From contig JAGXSU010000109.1 of the NCBI GenBank assembly GCA_018333785.1, positions 1 to 37,810 on the forward strand: 37,810 nucleotides of DNA. The letters run 5' to 3'. This document shows positions 18,201 through 28,680 of this stretch, one piece after another (the first letter of the stretch is position 1; each line of letters opens with the position of its first letter). Source of the stretch: Methylomicrobium sp. (lineage in GTDB: Bacteria > Pseudomonadota > Gammaproteobacteria > Methylococcales > Methylomonadaceae). The notes below the pieces were generated by a model. It was given only the letters and a program-made list of their open reading frames with translations, had not been told where the DNA came from and searched no databases. Made by a program: the position numbers and the translations under genes.

Positions 18201-19883
18201 ATGCTATTAAATCTCACAATCAATGATTTGGCCGTGGTTCAATCGCTTGATCTGGCGCTTGAAAAAGGCATGTCGGTACTGACCGGCGAAACGGGGGCCG
18301 GAAAATCCATTTTGCTGACCGCGTTAGGACTTGCTTTGGGCGATAGAGCCGATTCGGGCTATATCCGGCCGCATTCAAAACGGGCGGAAATTAATCTGGA
18401 ATTCGACTTATCCGATGCGCCCTTAGCCAAAACCTGGCTGGAAGACAATGAACTGGACCATGAGAATCAGTGTTTGATTCGCCGGGTGATCAGTCAGGAT
18501 GGGCGTTCAAAAGCCTTTATCAACGACCGCCCCGTGACCTTGCAATCACTGCAAGATCTGAGCGAGAAACTGGTCGAAATTCACGGCCAACACGCCCATC
18601 TGACTTTGCTACACAACGACGAGCAACGCCGCCTGTTAGATGACTTTGCTCAAAACCAGGGCTTACTCGAACAGCTTCAGGCCTGCCATCAGAAATGGCT
18701 TAACACCAATAAATCACTCAAAGCGTTATTGAAAGCCAATTCGGATAAAGCCGAACGCGAAGAATTACTGAAATTCCAGATAGAAGAGTTACAGCAACTG
18801 GATCTGGTTCATTTCAATTACACGGAGTTGACGGAAGAACACAGCCAACTGGCGCACTTAGGTGAGATTTTAACTGTCGGACACCAGCAACTCGATGTGC
18901 TGTACGAAAACGACGAAATGTCGATTATCCGCCTGCTAGGGCATTCCATCAATGCGTTAACGGAGCTCAGCCGTTTTGCTCCGGCGCTTGAAAGCGTAAA
19001 CACCCTCCTTTCTGAAGCGCACATTCAGATTGAAGAAGCATCTCAACAATTACGCAGATACATGGACAGCCTGGAAGCCGATCCTAAGCGGCTATCCTGG
19101 CTGGATAATCAAATCGGCATCATTCAGAGTCTAAGCCGAAAACACCAGGTAACACCCGAGCAATTACCCGAACTGGCGGTAAGGCTTGAAGAAGAATTGG
19201 CTAATCTGACGCACAGCAGTGAACGCATTGAAGAACTGAGTGCCGCATCCGAAGCATTACTGACCGATTACCGCAAATTGGCTGACCAGTTAAGCGAGGC
19301 ACGCAGAGAAGGCGCGCTCAAACTGCAAACTCAAATCTCGACGATGATTAAAGAACTGGGCATGCCGCAAGGTGATTTTATGGTTAATATTTCGCCGCTT
19401 GAAGAAGAAACACCTCGCCAACTGGGTCTTGATAAGGTCGAGTTTATGGTTAGCGCAAACCCGGGATTACCCCCAAAACCCTTGGCCAAAGTGGCATCCG
19501 GGGGTGAATTATCAAGAATCAGCCTGGCCATCCAGGTGACGACGAGTAACGACAAATCGACACCCACTATGATATTCGACGAAGTTGACTCCGGCATTGG
19601 CGGCGGCATAGCAGAAATCGTCGGACAAAAACTGCGGCGCTTGAGCCATAACAGGCAGGTCATCTGCGTCACTCATTTACCGCAGGTTGCAGCTCAGGCC
19701 CATCATCATCTGTTTGTTGCCAAAAATAACCAGTCCGAAATGACGTCTTCTACCGTGTCACAACTTGATGAACAGCAACAAATAGAAGAAATCGCCCGGA
19801 TGCTGGGGGGCGTCAACATCACAGAAAACACGCTTGCACATGCCAGGGAAATGCTGATGACCGGAAAAACGGAAAATCAATGA
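18201..19883 (+). CDS. recN: DNA repair protein RecN
   Basis: RecN is an SMC-like ATPase that acts on double-strand breaks. The 560-residue protein has the Walker A loop GETGAGKS (~30-37), two long coiled-coil arms in the middle, and the signature LAKVASGGELSRISLAIQ. The Walker B motif MIFDEVDSGIGGGIAE lies in the C-terminal part. It follows nadK closely and is probably cotranscribed with it. No LexA box can be placed directly before recN, but the upstream region is coding. Confidence 0.96.
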   Translation: MLLNLTINDLAVVQSLDLALEKGMSVLTGETGAGKSILLTALGLALGDRADSGYIRPHSKRAEINLEFDLSDAPLAKTWLEDNELDHENQCLIRRVISQDGRSKAFINDRPVTLQSLQDLSEKLVEIHGQHAHLTLLHNDEQRRLLDDFAQNQGLLEQLQACHQKWLNTNKSLKALLKANSDKAEREELLKFQIEELQQLDLVHFNYTELTEEHSQLAHLGEILTVGHQQLDVLYENDEMSIIRLLGHSINALTELSRFAPALESVNTLLSEAHIQIEEASQQLRRYMDSLEADPKRLSWLDNQIGIIQSLSRKHQVTPEQLPELAVRLEEELANLTHSSERIEELSAASEALLTDYRKLADQLSEARREGALKLQTQISTMIKELGMPQGDFMVNISPLEEETPRQLGLDKVEFMVSANPGLPPKPLAKVASGGELSRISLAIQVTTSNDKSTPTMIFDEVDSGIGGGIAEIVGQKLRRLSHNRQVICVTHLPQVAAQAHHHLFVAKNNQSEMTSSTVSQLDEQQQIEEIARMLGGVNITENTLAHAREMLMTGKTENQ

Positions 19884-19945
19884 CCTGACCAACCGCCAAT
19901 CTTCCCATTTTCGATAAACTGACTGCTCATTAAAGCATTACCATT

Positions 19946-20833
19946 ATGAAAACAAACCTCACTGTAAGCGCCGTTCAGCAGCCCTGCGATGCAGACAAAC
20001 AGACCAATTTAAATTTATCCATTGCCAAGATTCACGAAGCCAAAAGCCTGGGCGCCGACCTGGTGGTTTTGCCTGAATTACATTTGGGGCCTTATTTCTG
20101 CCAAAGCGAAGATTACCAGTTATTCGCCACTGCAGAATCTATTCCCGGACCTACCACGGCTGTTCTTTCGGACGTAGCAAAAGAACTGGATGTGGTGATT
20201 GTTTCAACCATTTTTGAAAAACGGGCACCGGGGCTTTATCACAATACCGCTGTCATTTTCGATAAAGACGGCAGCATCGCCGGAAAATATCGAAAAATGC
20301 ACATTCCGGATGACCCGGGATTTTACGAAAAATACTATTTCACTCCGGGCGACATCGGCTTTAAACCGATTGAAACATCCGTAGGCAAGCTGGGCGTCAT
20401 GGTCTGCTGGGATCAGTGGTTTCCCGAAGGTGCCAGACTGATGGCCTTGGCGGGAGCCGAGTTATTGATTTACCCAACGGCAATTGGCTGGGATCCCGAC
20501 GATACTGACGCTGAGAAAAAACGGCAACTGGACGCATGGATTACCATTCAGAGAGCGCATGCCGTTGCCAATGGCATTCCCGTTATCGCTTGCAATCGTA
20601 TCGGTTTCGAACAATCGCCGATTGACAGTAATACCGGCATTGATTTTTGGGGTAACAGCTTCATTAGCGGCCCTCAAGGAGAGGTGTTGGTCAGCGCCAA
20701 TGCAACGGAACAAAAGATACTCATGTGTGAAATAGACAAGGCCCGAAACGAAAAAGTAAGGCAAATTTGGCCTTACTTGAGAGATAGGCGTATTGATGAG
20801 TACGGAGATATCACTAAAAGATTTATAGATTAA
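19946..20833 (+). CDS. aguB: N-carbamoylputrescine amidase
   Basis: AguB hydrolyses N-carbamoylputrescine to putrescine, CO2 and ammonia, the last step of the agmatine deiminase route. The 295-residue nitrilase-fold enzyme has the catalytic triad Glu44 (VLPELHLGPYF), Lys117 (KYRKMHIPDDPGFYEKYY) and Cys154 (GVMVCWDQWFPEGARLMA). The PDDPGFYEKYYFTPGD block is characteristic of AguB among nitrilases. The agmatine deiminase gene (aguA) that often accompanies it is not in the window. A good hairpin terminator follows the stop. Confidence 0.92.
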   Translation: MKTNLTVSAVQQPCDADKQTNLNLSIAKIHEAKSLGADLVVLPELHLGPYFCQSEDYQLFATAESIPGPTTAVLSDVAKELDVVIVSTIFEKRAPGLYHNTAVIFDKDGSIAGKYRKMHIPDDPGFYEKYYFTPGDIGFKPIETSVGKLGVMVCWDQWFPEGARLMALAGAELLIYPTAIGWDPDDTDAEKKRQLDAWITIQRAHAVANGIPVIACNRIGFEQSPIDSNTGIDFWGNSFISGPQGEVLVSANATEQKILMCEIDKARNEKVRQIWPYLRDRRIDEYGDITKRFID

Positions 20834-20849
20834 TCTAAACACATTGAAT

Positions 20850-20876
20850 CCGGGCTTATTCGAATCATAAACCCGG
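20850..20876 (+). terminator. Terminator-like hairpin after aguB
   Basis: CCGGG (20850-20854) pairs with CCCGG (20872-20876) and, after one mismatch, TTAT pairs with ATAA. This gives a ten-position stem with a 7-base loop, starting 17 bases past the aguB stop and followed by a T-rich stretch. Confidence 0.5.
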
Positions 20877-21151
20877 TCCATTATTCCTTAACTGATTTTA
20901 GCCAGTGACAAAAACCTCAGTCACTGCACAGATCATCTTTTCAAGTCGATTAATGCTTCGAACATTAATAGCTTCCTGGATTTATCCGACTGAGACATTT
21001 AAATTGCCTTGAACATAACCGATTCATTTTTGATGCAATTAATCATCGGGATATTAAAAACCCTATCCTAAACTTGAATGGGGTTTACCTACTAACCTTT
21101 GAATACAATCAATAGTCTATTGAGCAACGAAATTTTGTTAATCCGGATTCT
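20877..21151. other. Convergent intergenic region aguB/H-NS-like
   Basis: AT-rich DNA between two converging genes. A weaker inverted repeat, AAACCC (21058-21063) with GGGTTT (21081-21086), may end the minus-strand transcript of the H-NS-like gene. Nothing else is seen. Confidence 0.35.
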
Positions 21152-21466
21152 TTAAACTTCGAATTCAGACCGATCGCGCCCGCTATCCAGGAGTGTTTGC
21201 AACCATCTTGGCGTTACGCCTCTTCCTGTCCAGGTTTTGCTGGGATCCTGTGGATGCCGGTATTTAATAGGCACTTTCAATCCCTTACGGGTCAGTTTTT
21301 TATCGTTTTCTATTATTTCGACACTGACATCAATGGCAGCGGCCAATTCTTTAATTTGAGCAATAACGTCTTTACGCTTATTAGCTAATTTTGTTTTTAA
21401 AGCTTTTTCTGCGTTGAGTATAACCTCTTGCAATTCATTTTCAGAAAGTTCCTGATACTCAGTCAT
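21152..21466 (-). CDS. H-NS-family DNA-binding protein, short form
   Basis: This 104-residue nucleoid-associated protein binds AT-rich or curved DNA. Residues 1-55 form a charged helical oligomerisation segment. The C-terminal DNA-binding domain at ~67-104 has the conserved core KYRHPQDPSKTWTGRGVTPRWL, where the GRG hook inserts into the minor groove. It is shorter than E. coli H-NS (137) and belongs to the short H-NS-histone proteins common in beta- and gammaproteobacteria, so the symbol hns is not given. It is flanked by AT-rich non-coding DNA on both sides and appears monocistronic. Confidence 0.9.
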   Translation of the reverse strand: MTEYQELSENELQEVILNAEKALKTKLANKRKDVIAQIKELAAAIDVSVEIIENDKKLTRKGLKVPIKYRHPQDPSKTWTGRGVTPRWLQTLLDSGRDRSEFEV

Positions 21467-21702
21467 TAGTATTTCTCACCTTAAATTTCTAAACATAACA
21501 ATATTATTTGATAAACCATCAATTATCTTAAACGGTTATCGACGGTTGATCATATCAAATACGGACGCATTATCCAAACATGTTCAATTAAAATTAAGAC
21601 TGAATCGATATATTCTTCGACTACTTATTTAGAAATTTAAATTATCATGCTCTAAAAAAATTGCTAGGCTTAAAACAAAAAATTGATGTTAACAAAATAG
21701 TT

Positions 21703-22425
21703 TTACCTGGTTTTTACGGTGAAATTTAATTTGTGATAAATCTTGCCTTGCTGATCTATCAACCTGACCGACCAACTTCCCTCCGCCGCAGGAGTAAACA
21801 GCTTACTGGTAGAAACTCGCCAATGATCCTGTTTGACCAGCAAAGGAGTTCTTAATTTTTCTTTTCCATCGTGCAGCCATTGATGGTAAAGCTTTAAGCC
21901 TTTCATATTGACCAGTTCGGTATAATAGAAAATACCAGTGGCTTTACTTTTAGCCACTCTTATCGGAGAGACCACTTCATCCATGGGTTGATTATCGTGA
22001 ATACCTGAAGTTAATAAAGCCCGCGCAACTTTATACTGTTTTTGAGAAGACGGGGCTGACGCCCTACTTTCAACCTGTGACTCTGAATTTTGATTTGCTG
22101 GGGACATATTAACTGGAGGGCTTATATCTGCCGCCTTATCTTGATCAAGCATACCCTTTTCAGCTTCAGACTTTGGCATCTCGCCATCAGTATCCCCTGA
22201 AAACGCGGATTCAGTTTTTACACCTTCACGCTCATTATTTTCCGGTTGACTGTTATCCAGATAAAGATAAGGTAAAACGATTAACAGTAAAATTAAAGAC
22301 GATACAGTCAATATACGTTTAATGTTCCATTCTGTTATCTGAATTTCATCATTAAGCTGATATGTATCTCTACCGGCTTTATTAGGATGATTTATTTTTA
22401 TGATTATTTTCTTTTGCTCTGCCAT
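21703..22425 (-). CDS. Single-pass membrane protein with DUF2914 domain
   Basis: The function is unknown. The 240-residue protein has a short cytoplasmic N-terminus. One membrane segment lies at ~37-55 (RILTVSSLILLLIVLPYLYL), followed by a Ser/Glu/Gln-rich periplasmic linker (~58-130). The C-terminal DUF2914 domain is at ~165-240 (GIFYYTELVNMKGLKLYHQW, WRVSTSKLFTPAAEGSWSVRLID). I start it at 22425 because TAGGAG lies 9 bases upstream; the frame is open 18 codons further. It stands alone between the H-NS-like gene and the sucA leader, divergent from sucA. Confidence 0.82.
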   Translation of the reverse strand: MAEQKKIIIKINHPNKAGRDTYQLNDEIQITEWNIKRILTVSSLILLLIVLPYLYLDNSQPENNEREGVKTESAFSGDTDGEMPKSEAEKGMLDQDKAADISPPVNMSPANQNSESQVESRASAPSSQKQYKVARALLTSGIHDNQPMDEVVSPIRVAKSKATGIFYYTELVNMKGLKLYHQWLHDGKEKLRTPLLVKQDHWRVSTSKLFTPAAEGSWSVRLIDQQGKIYHKLNFTVKTR

Positions 22426-22966
22426 AACACCGCTCCTACCCATTACCTTTAGAGATTTGGCAACAGCCAACCCCTCCATTTTCTCTCAATATACCATCTA
22501 TTCGTTAATACTCATATTGACCAAAATACAACGCTTATAAGCAAAACAATTGAATTATCAATAACCATGCATCCTAATAATCTCTCTATTTCTGATCCAG
22601 CGTTATAGCGTCGAAAAAATACTGTTTAGTACAACTCATTCTTCAACTCAAACATACTGACCGGCTATAAACAAATCTGCCTTTGAAATTCACTACTCTG
22701 TAAATAAATTTTCTGGACACTTAAAAATTAGCTTATATAAATAAGGTGAAATCTCTAAAAGATCGGCCAAAACCGGCCATCTTAACCTATTGTATTTTAC
22801 AATCGACATTCAGTTAGGATCAGGATGATTTTAAAATCAAAAATACGCTAATCCATTCACTTGAAGCTGTAACTTTTTTCATCCGTTTATGGATTTTAAC
22901 GTTTGTTAATATAACATTTTCGACCTAAGATAGGCCCAACTGCTAAAGAATTAACGGAATACACCA
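22426..22966. other. Divergent region upstream of the sucA operon
   Basis: About 540 AT-rich bases without a gene. A sigma-70-like promoter for sucA is proposed at 22714-22741. If it is used, the sucA mRNA has a ~215-base leader containing a GGCC...GGCC hairpin around 22761-22780 (GATCGGCC and GGCCATC arms with one bulge). No riboswitch class is recognised in it. Confidence 0.4.
22714..22741 (+). promoter_or_regulatory. Candidate sigma-70 promoter of sucA
   Basis: TGGACA (22714-22719) and TATAAA (22736-22741) each match the consensus at five of six positions and are 16 bases apart. AT-rich DNA produces such pairs by chance, so this is tentative. Confidence 0.35.
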
Positions 22967-25795
22967 ATGAGCGACCTCCTTAAACTGTTTCGAGAATCTT
23001 CATCCCTGTACGGCAGCAATGCCAATTTTATAGAAGAGTTGTATGAGCAATACCTTCAGGACCCGGACTCAATCGAAGATAGCTGGAAACAAAAGTTCGG
23101 CCATATTCGAAGCGACTCTATCCAGGAAACAGCACATAGCCCAATCATCGAACGCTTCGCCTCATTAGCCCAGCAATCTCAGGGCCGTCTAGCCAAATTA
23201 CAAGGCTTTACGGAGCAGAGTGTCAAAAAGCAATCGGCGGTCGCACGCCTGATCAATCACTATCGGGTTCGTGGTCATCAGATTGCAACGAATAATCCGT
23301 TACACACTACAACGCCTTATTTTCCTGATTTGGATCCTGCCTACTATGGCTTGACTGAGCTGGACATGGACACCTTGTTCGACACAGGAACACTGTACGG
23401 CGTTGACCGACTCCCTTTAAGAGATATTATTTCCACACTGAAGGAAATTTACTGCGGCAATATCGGAACGGAGTACATGCATATTGTCGACACCGATATG
23501 AAGCGCTGGATTAAAAACCGGCTGGAAGGCGCCAAGATTCACCATAAACTGTCGCCCGATGAACAAATGTCGACACTGCTATTTCTGACCGCTGCAGAAG
23601 GCATAGAAAAATACCTGCACAACACCTTTGTCGGCCAAAAACGCTTCTCTCTGGAAGGAGGCGAATCATTGATTCCAATCCTGGACAACATCCTCCAACG
23701 CGCGGGTGAGAAGCAAACGAAGGAGGTTGTCATAGGAATGGCGCATCGCGGCCGATTGAATGTCCTGGTCAACATTCTCGGAAAGAATCCATCCAAGTTG
23801 TTTGAGGAATTCAAAGGCATACATATTCCCGCACCCGGCATGAATTCCGGTGACGTTAAATATCACATGGGCTTTTCTTCCGACATAGTCACACCTGGTG
23901 GACCGATTCATGTGACGCTGGCATTCAATCCTTCGCATCTGGAGATTATCAATCCTGTAGTGGAAGGATCGGTCAGAGCAAGACAAGACAGAGACCCCAG
24001 AACTGACAGCCACAACACTATTTTACCGATTCTGATTCATGGCGATGCCGCGTTCGCAGGACAAGGCGTGGTGATGGAAACACTCAACATGGCAGGAACG
24101 CGCGGCTTTTCAACAGGCGGAACCGTTCATATCGTAGTTAATAACCAAATTGGTTTTACCACCAGCAATCCGGCCGACGCCAGATCCACGCTTTATTGTA
24201 CCGACGTGGCCAATATGGTTCAGATTCCTGTTTTCCATGTCAACGGCGATGATCCAGAAGCGGTTTTATTTGTCGCAAAAATGGCGCTGGATTTTCGCAT
24301 GACGTTTAACAAGGATGTGGTGATCGACCTCATTTGTTACCGCCGACTAGGCCATAACGAAGCGGACGAACCGGCGACGACCCAGCCGCTGATGTACAAA
24401 TACATCAGGAACCGGCCAACGACACGCCATATATTTGCCAATAAGCTGATTGAAGACGGCGTAATTTCCAAAGAAGATGCCACTCGAATTGAACAAGACT
24501 ATGTCCGGAAACTCGAATCGGGCCAAGTCGTATCCAGACCGATTGCCAATGAAAAAGTCTATTCTTATTCGGCCATATGGGATAAATACCTGAATAAAAA
24601 ATGGACACAAGCCTGCAAAACTGCGGTCTCTCTGGATGTGATACGTTTTTGCAATAAACAATTGCAACTGTTGCCCACCGGTTTTGAATTGCACCCTCGG
24701 GTTGGCAAGATAATGGACAGCCGAAGAAAAATGGCCGCAGGCGCGCTCCCGTTAGACTGGGGATTTGCCGAGAATATGGCTTATGCAACGCTGGCCATGG
24801 AAAAATACAATGTCAGATTAACAGGACAGGATGTGGGTCGGGGCACGTTTTTCCACCGCCATGCCGTTCTTCACAATCAAATCGACGGCTGCACTTATCA
24901 GCCCCTCAGCCATCTGGATCCCGATCAGGGCCGTGTTCAGATTTATGACTCTTTGCTTTCAGAAGAGGCGGTATTGGGCTTCGAATACGGTTACAGTTCA
25001 ACCACCCCCGACTGTCTGGTCATTTGGGAAGCACAATTTGGTGATTTCGCGAACGGTGCGCAAGTGGTAATTGATCAGTTCATTACCTCCGGAGAAACCA
25101 AGTGGGGCCGCCTCAGCGGTCTGGTCATGTTGTTGCCCCATGGGTACGAAGGCCAAGGCCCGGAGCATTCATCCGCTCGACTTGAACGGTATATGCAGCT
25201 GTGTGCCGAACATAATATCCAGGTTTGCACGCCAACAACACCGGCTCAAATCTTCCACCTGTTACGCCGCCAGATGATCAGAACCTACCGCAAACCCCTG
25301 ATCATTATGAGCCCTAAAAGTCTTTTGAGACACAAGCTGGCCGTATCTTCACTTGAGGATCTGACCAAAGGTAAATTCCAGACCATCATCAGCGAAACTG
25401 ATTCGATAAACCCGAAAAATGTAAAGCGAATGGTGCTCTGTGCAGGAAAAGTTTATTTCGATTTACTGGAAACCCGTCGAGAAACTGATGTTGAGGATGT
25501 CGCGATTGTCCGCATCGAACAACTTTATCCTTTTCCTGACAAACGCTTTAAAGACGAAATCGCTAAATATCCAAACCTTGAACTGATGATTTGGTGCCAG
25601 GAAGAACCCAAAAACCAAGGCGCCTGGTATCAAATCAGACATCATTTCGTCGATACGCTTGCTACTCAAATCAACTTGCAATATGCTGGCAGAGCGGCCT
25701 CCGCTTCGCCGGCCGTTGGTAATTTTAAAAAGCATCTCGAACAACAAAAACAAGTCGTAGAATCCGCTTTATTCGGTAACTACAAAGGAAAATAA
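22967..25795 (+). CDS. sucA: 2-oxoglutarate dehydrogenase E1 component
   Basis: SucA is the thiamine-diphosphate-dependent decarboxylase of the 2-oxoglutarate dehydrogenase complex. The 942-residue protein has the N-terminal E2-interaction helix ([19 protein letters not shown]). The E1 core includes [17 protein letters not shown], the ThDP/Mg motif [41 protein letters not shown] and [18 protein letters not shown]. The transketolase-like C-terminal half has [19 protein letters not shown] and [19 protein letters not shown]. All residues I can check look functional, and length is close to E. coli (933). It starts an operon with sucB (one base between genes) and lpd. Confidence 0.98.
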   Translation: MSDLLKLFRESSSLYGSNANFIEELYEQYLQDPDSIEDSWKQKFGHIRSDSIQETAHSPIIERFASLAQQSQGRLAKLQGFTEQSVKKQSAVARLINHYRVRGHQIATNNPLHTTTPYFPDLDPAYYGLTELDMDTLFDTGTLYGVDRLPLRDIISTLKEIYCGNIGTEYMHIVDTDMKRWIKNRLEGAKIHHKLSPDEQMSTLLFLTAAEGIEKYLHNTFVGQKRFSLEGGESLIPILDNILQRAGEKQTKEVVIGMAHRGRLNVLVNILGKNPSKLFEEFKGIHIPAPGMNSGDVKYHMGFSSDIVTPGGPIHVTLAFNPSHLEIINPVVEGSVRARQDRDPRTDSHNTILPILIHGDAAFAGQGVVMETLNMAGTRGFSTGGTVHIVVNNQIGFTTSNPADARSTLYCTDVANMVQIPVFHVNGDDPEAVLFVAKMALDFRMTFNKDVVIDLICYRRLGHNEADEPATTQPLMYKYIRNRPTTRHIFANKLIEDGVISKEDATRIEQDYVRKLESGQVVSRPIANEKVYSYSAIWDKYLNKKWTQACKTAVSLDVIRFCNKQLQLLPTGFELHPRVGKIMDSRRKMAAGALPLDWGFAENMAYATLAMEKYNVRLTGQDVGRGTFFHRHAVLHNQIDGCTYQPLSHLDPDQGRVQIYDSLLSEEAVLGFEYGYSSTTPDCLVIWEAQFGDFANGAQVVIDQFITSGETKWGRLSGLVMLLPHGYEGQGPEHSSARLERYMQLCAEHNIQVCTPTTPAQIFHLLRRQMIRTYRKPLIIMSPKSLLRHKLAVSSLEDLTKGKFQTIISETDSINPKNVKRMVLCAGKVYFDLLETRRETDVEDVAIVRIEQLYPFPDKRFKDEIAKYPNLELMIWCQEEPKNQGAWYQIRHHFVDTLATQINLQYAGRAASASPAVGNFKKHLEQQKQVVESALFGNYKGK

Positions 25796-25796
25796 C

Positions 25797-27086
25797 ATGA
25801 CCATTGAAGTACGCGTTCCCGCTCTTCCGGAATCAGTTGCCGATGCAACGCTTATAAACTGGCACAAAAAACCCGGTGATTGGGTCAATAAAAATGAAAA
25901 CCTTGTTGATCTTGAGACAGATAAAGTCATTCTTGAAGTACCCTCACCCAACTCAGGAATCCTGAGTCAGATTGTCAAAGAAGATGGTGCTCTCGTTTAC
26001 AGTAACGATGTCCTGGCAATACTGGACACTGAAGCTTCTGCAACCGCATCAGCCACTAGCCCTGCTGAAAACAAAGCCGAAGCCGTTGTTGCTGCTCCGG
26101 CATCTTCGGCAAGCGTTGAAAAGACGGTTGAACAACCTGCATCAACAGCCGCCCAATCTTTGGAGGCTCATTTGAGCCCTGCCGTTCGCCGCTTGATCGT
26201 CGAGAAAAACATTGATCCAGCACAAATCAAAGGTTCAGGCAAACATGGCCGACTGACTAAGAACGACGTTATTGAATATTTGAGTGATGAACCGCCTGTA
26301 GAGCAACGACCTATCCCGATAAGCCCTATTGAACCTGAAAAACCCATCGCACCGATCGAAGTGAAAACGGTAGCCGCTGCCGGCATTCGTCCCGAACAAC
26401 GGGTACCAATGACCCGGCTAAGGGCAAAAATTGCCGAACGCTTATTGCAGGCTCAACAAAACGCCGCCATGTTAACCACTTTTAATGAGGTTAACATGCA
26501 TAACGTTATGGAGCTTAGAAACCAATACAAAGGCCGTTTCGAAGACAAACATAAAATCAAGCTGGGGTTTATGTCATTTTTTGTTAAAGCCTCTATTGAA
26601 GCCTTGAAAAAGTTTCCAGCGGTGAACGCCTCAATCGACGGAAACGACATCATTTATCATGGCTATTATGACATCGGTATTGCTGTCTCAACCCCTCGAG
26701 GCTTGATCGTCCCTGTTTTGCGCGATGCGGATCAACTGGATTTTGCCGGCATTGAAAAAAGCATTGCCGATTACGGCAAAAAAGCCAAAGAAGGCAACAT
26801 CAGCGTGGATGACCTCACGGGAGGCACTTTTACTATTACCAATGGCGGCATCTTTGGATCAATGCTCTCAACGCCCATCCTAAATCCGCCTCAATGCGCG
26901 ATTTTAGGTATGCATGCTATAAAAGAGCGGCCAGTCGTTGAAAATGGTGAAATAGTGATCCGCCCCATCATGTATCTGGCCTTGTCCTACGATCATCGAC
27001 TCGTCGACGGTCGTGAAGCAGTGCAATTCCTGGCTACTATCAAAGAATGTCTAGAATCGCCTGCTCATCTGCTTCTAAATATTTAA
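25797..27086 (+). CDS. sucB: 2-oxoglutarate dehydrogenase E2 (dihydrolipoyl succinyltransferase)
   Basis: SucB forms the core of the complex and transfers succinyl from lipoate to CoA. The 429-residue protein has one lipoyl domain at 1-77 with the lipoylated Lys43 in [10 protein letters not shown]. An Ala/Pro/Glu-rich linker follows, then the E1/E3-binding domain at ~122-160 ([33 protein letters not shown]) and the catalytic domain from ~205. The active-site signature is [13 protein letters not shown] near the C-terminus. It looks fully functional. Its stop is 13 bases before lpd, so E1, E2 and E3 should be made from one message. Confidence 0.97.
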   Translation: MTIEVRVPALPESVADATLINWHKKPGDWVNKNENLVDLETDKVILEVPSPNSGILSQIVKEDGALVYSNDVLAILDTEASATASATSPAENKAEAVVAAPASSASVEKTVEQPASTAAQSLEAHLSPAVRRLIVEKNIDPAQIKGSGKHGRLTKNDVIEYLSDEPPVEQRPIPISPIEPEKPIAPIEVKTVAAAGIRPEQRVPMTRLRAKIAERLLQAQQNAAMLTTFNEVNMHNVMELRNQYKGRFEDKHKIKLGFMSFFVKASIEALKKFPAVNASIDGNDIIYHGYYDIGIAVSTPRGLIVPVLRDADQLDFAGIEKSIADYGKKAKEGNISVDDLTGGTFTITNGGIFGSMLSTPILNPPQCAILGMHAIKERPVVENGEIVIRPIMYLALSYDHRLVDGREAVQFLATIKECLESPAHLLLNI

Positions 27087-27099
27087 ACGGTATATTGCC

Positions 27100-28536
27100 A
27101 TGTCAAAATATGAATCAACGTACGATGTTATAGTATTGGGCGCCGGTCCTGCTGGTTATGTGGCAGCCATTAGAGCGGCACAATTGGGCTTAAAAACAGC
27201 TTGCGTTGATAACTGGATGAGCCCTGACGGTAAAACCAGTTTGGGCGGAACTTACATAAACGCAGGCTGTATTTCATCAATGGCACTTTTGGAATCTGCC
27301 AAAATCTACCATCAAATTCGCCATGACATCAAAGACCACGGAATATCCGTAGATAATATCAGCCTGGATGTTCCTAAAATGATTGCTCGCAAAGACAAAA
27401 AAGTCGACATGCTCAGCAAGCAAATCAAGCAGGTTTTTGCTGATAACGGCATTGATTTTATTCATGGATCAGGCAAACTGCTGACCGCCCGGCAAGTATC
27501 GGCGACGCCTCCTAATGGAGGTAAACCGATTATTCTTAATGCGAAAAATGTGATCCTGGCGACCGGGTCTTCACCTATTGAACTTAGCTGCGCCCCTATC
27601 GACAACGAAGTCATCATCGATTCGACTGCAGCGCTGAGCCTGCAAACCGTTCCAAAAAAGCTAGGCATCATAGGTGCCGGCATCATTGGCCTTGAAATTG
27701 GCGGAATCTGGAATAAATTGGGCTCAGACGTCACCCTGCTGGAAGCCCAGGAAATATTCCTGCATGTAACCGATCAACAAATATCACTGGAAGCCTACAA
27801 AATTTATTCTAATCAAGGTTTAGATCTAAGAATGGGCACCCGGGTTGTTTCTGCAAAACGATCCAGAGACAAAGTTATCGTCGAATATCAGGATCAAGAG
27901 GGTAATCACACCTTGAAACTGGATAAACTGATTGTCGCTTCCGGACGAAAACCCAATTCCGAAAATATTGCTGCACCTGAAGCGGAACTGGTTTTAGATG
28001 AAAATGGTTACATTCATGTCGATGAAAAATGCTGCACCACGGTTCCAGGTGTCTATGCAATAGGCGATTTGACCTTACTGGGCCCGATGCTGGCTCACAA
28101 GGGACTGGAAGAAGGCGTTTTTGTTGCCGAGCAAATTGCAAACATGGAAACACCTATCAACTACGACATTATCCCGAGTGTTATCTACACGGATCCGGAA
28201 ATTGCCTGGGTGGGCCATACCGAACAGGCCGTTCAAGCCATGGGTATTAAATACAATACCGGAGTATTCCCGCTGAAAGCCAATGGCAGAGCGGAAGCCA
28301 TTGACAAAACGGAGGGTTTGGTCAAAATCATTACCAACGCTGAAACCGATATCATCATGGGCGTCCACATCATCGGCATCAATGCATCCGAATTAATCGC
28401 AGAAGCTGTTTTGGCAATGGAGTTTTCAGCCAGCTCGGAAGATCTGGCCAGAACGATACATGCCCACCCGACCATTTCCGAGGTCCTCCATGAAGCCGCA
28501 TTAGCCATTGACAACCGTTCACTGCACTTGCCTTAA
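27100..28536 (+). CDS. lpd: Dihydrolipoyl dehydrogenase-like E3 protein lacking one redox cysteine
   Basis: By sequence and operon position this is the E3 of the 2-oxoglutarate dehydrogenase complex, a flavoprotein that re-oxidises dihydrolipoate with NAD. The 478 residues have the FAD motif GAGPAG (14-19), the NAD motif GAGIIG, AIGDLTLLGPMLAHKGLEEG, and the C-terminal catalytic pair His456/Glu461 in HAHPTISE. The active-site loop is abnormal. The family motif GGTCLNVGCIPSK is here GGTYINAGCISSM (49-61): the first redox cysteine is Tyr52 (codon TAC), Cys57 remains, and the flavin-contacting lysine is Met61. A normal disulfide cannot form. The frame is intact along its full length, so it is not an obvious pseudogene. 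It may be a structural or regulatory E3, have a new activity, or be replaced by a second Lpd elsewhere. Confidence 0.9.
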   Translation: MSKYESTYDVIVLGAGPAGYVAAIRAAQLGLKTACVDNWMSPDGKTSLGGTYINAGCISSMALLESAKIYHQIRHDIKDHGISVDNISLDVPKMIARKDKKVDMLSKQIKQVFADNGIDFIHGSGKLLTARQVSATPPNGGKPIILNAKNVILATGSSPIELSCAPIDNEVIIDSTAALSLQTVPKKLGIIGAGIIGLEIGGIWNKLGSDVTLLEAQEIFLHVTDQQISLEAYKIYSNQGLDLRMGTRVVSAKRSRDKVIVEYQDQEGNHTLKLDKLIVASGRKPNSENIAAPEAELVLDENGYIHVDEKCCTTVPGVYAIGDLTLLGPMLAHKGLEEGVFVAEQIANMETPINYDIIPSVIYTDPEIAWVGHTEQAVQAMGIKYNTGVFPLKANGRAEAIDKTEGLVKIITNAETDIIMGVHIIGINASELIAEAVLAMEFSASSEDLARTIHAHPTISEVLHEAALAIDNRSLHLP

Positions 28537-28590
28537 GCTAAAACCCAAGCACTAAATACCTGTGATTCTGACCGTTTCACCATGACTACC

Positions 28591-28624
28591 GGTTGAGGAG
28601 AAGCCAATAGCCAGCTCCTCAACC
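28591..28624 (+). terminator. Perfect hairpin between lpd and the cyclase gene
   Basis: GGTTGAGGAG (28591-28600) and CTCCTCAACC (28615-28624) form a perfect 10-base stem with a 14-base loop, 55 bases past the lpd stop. It probably ends or attenuates the suc operon transcript before the cyclase gene. The T-run is weak. Confidence 0.5.
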
Positions 28625-28680
28625 ACTTCTTACCCGCCGGTGAGCACCGCACTTCTGAAGCTTCAGACTGTGTTATTTCC

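Noticed and set aside
24347-24788. Two long minus-strand frames inside sucA
   Set aside because: Antisense shadows of the E1 gene, whose own frame is intact and strongly conserved.
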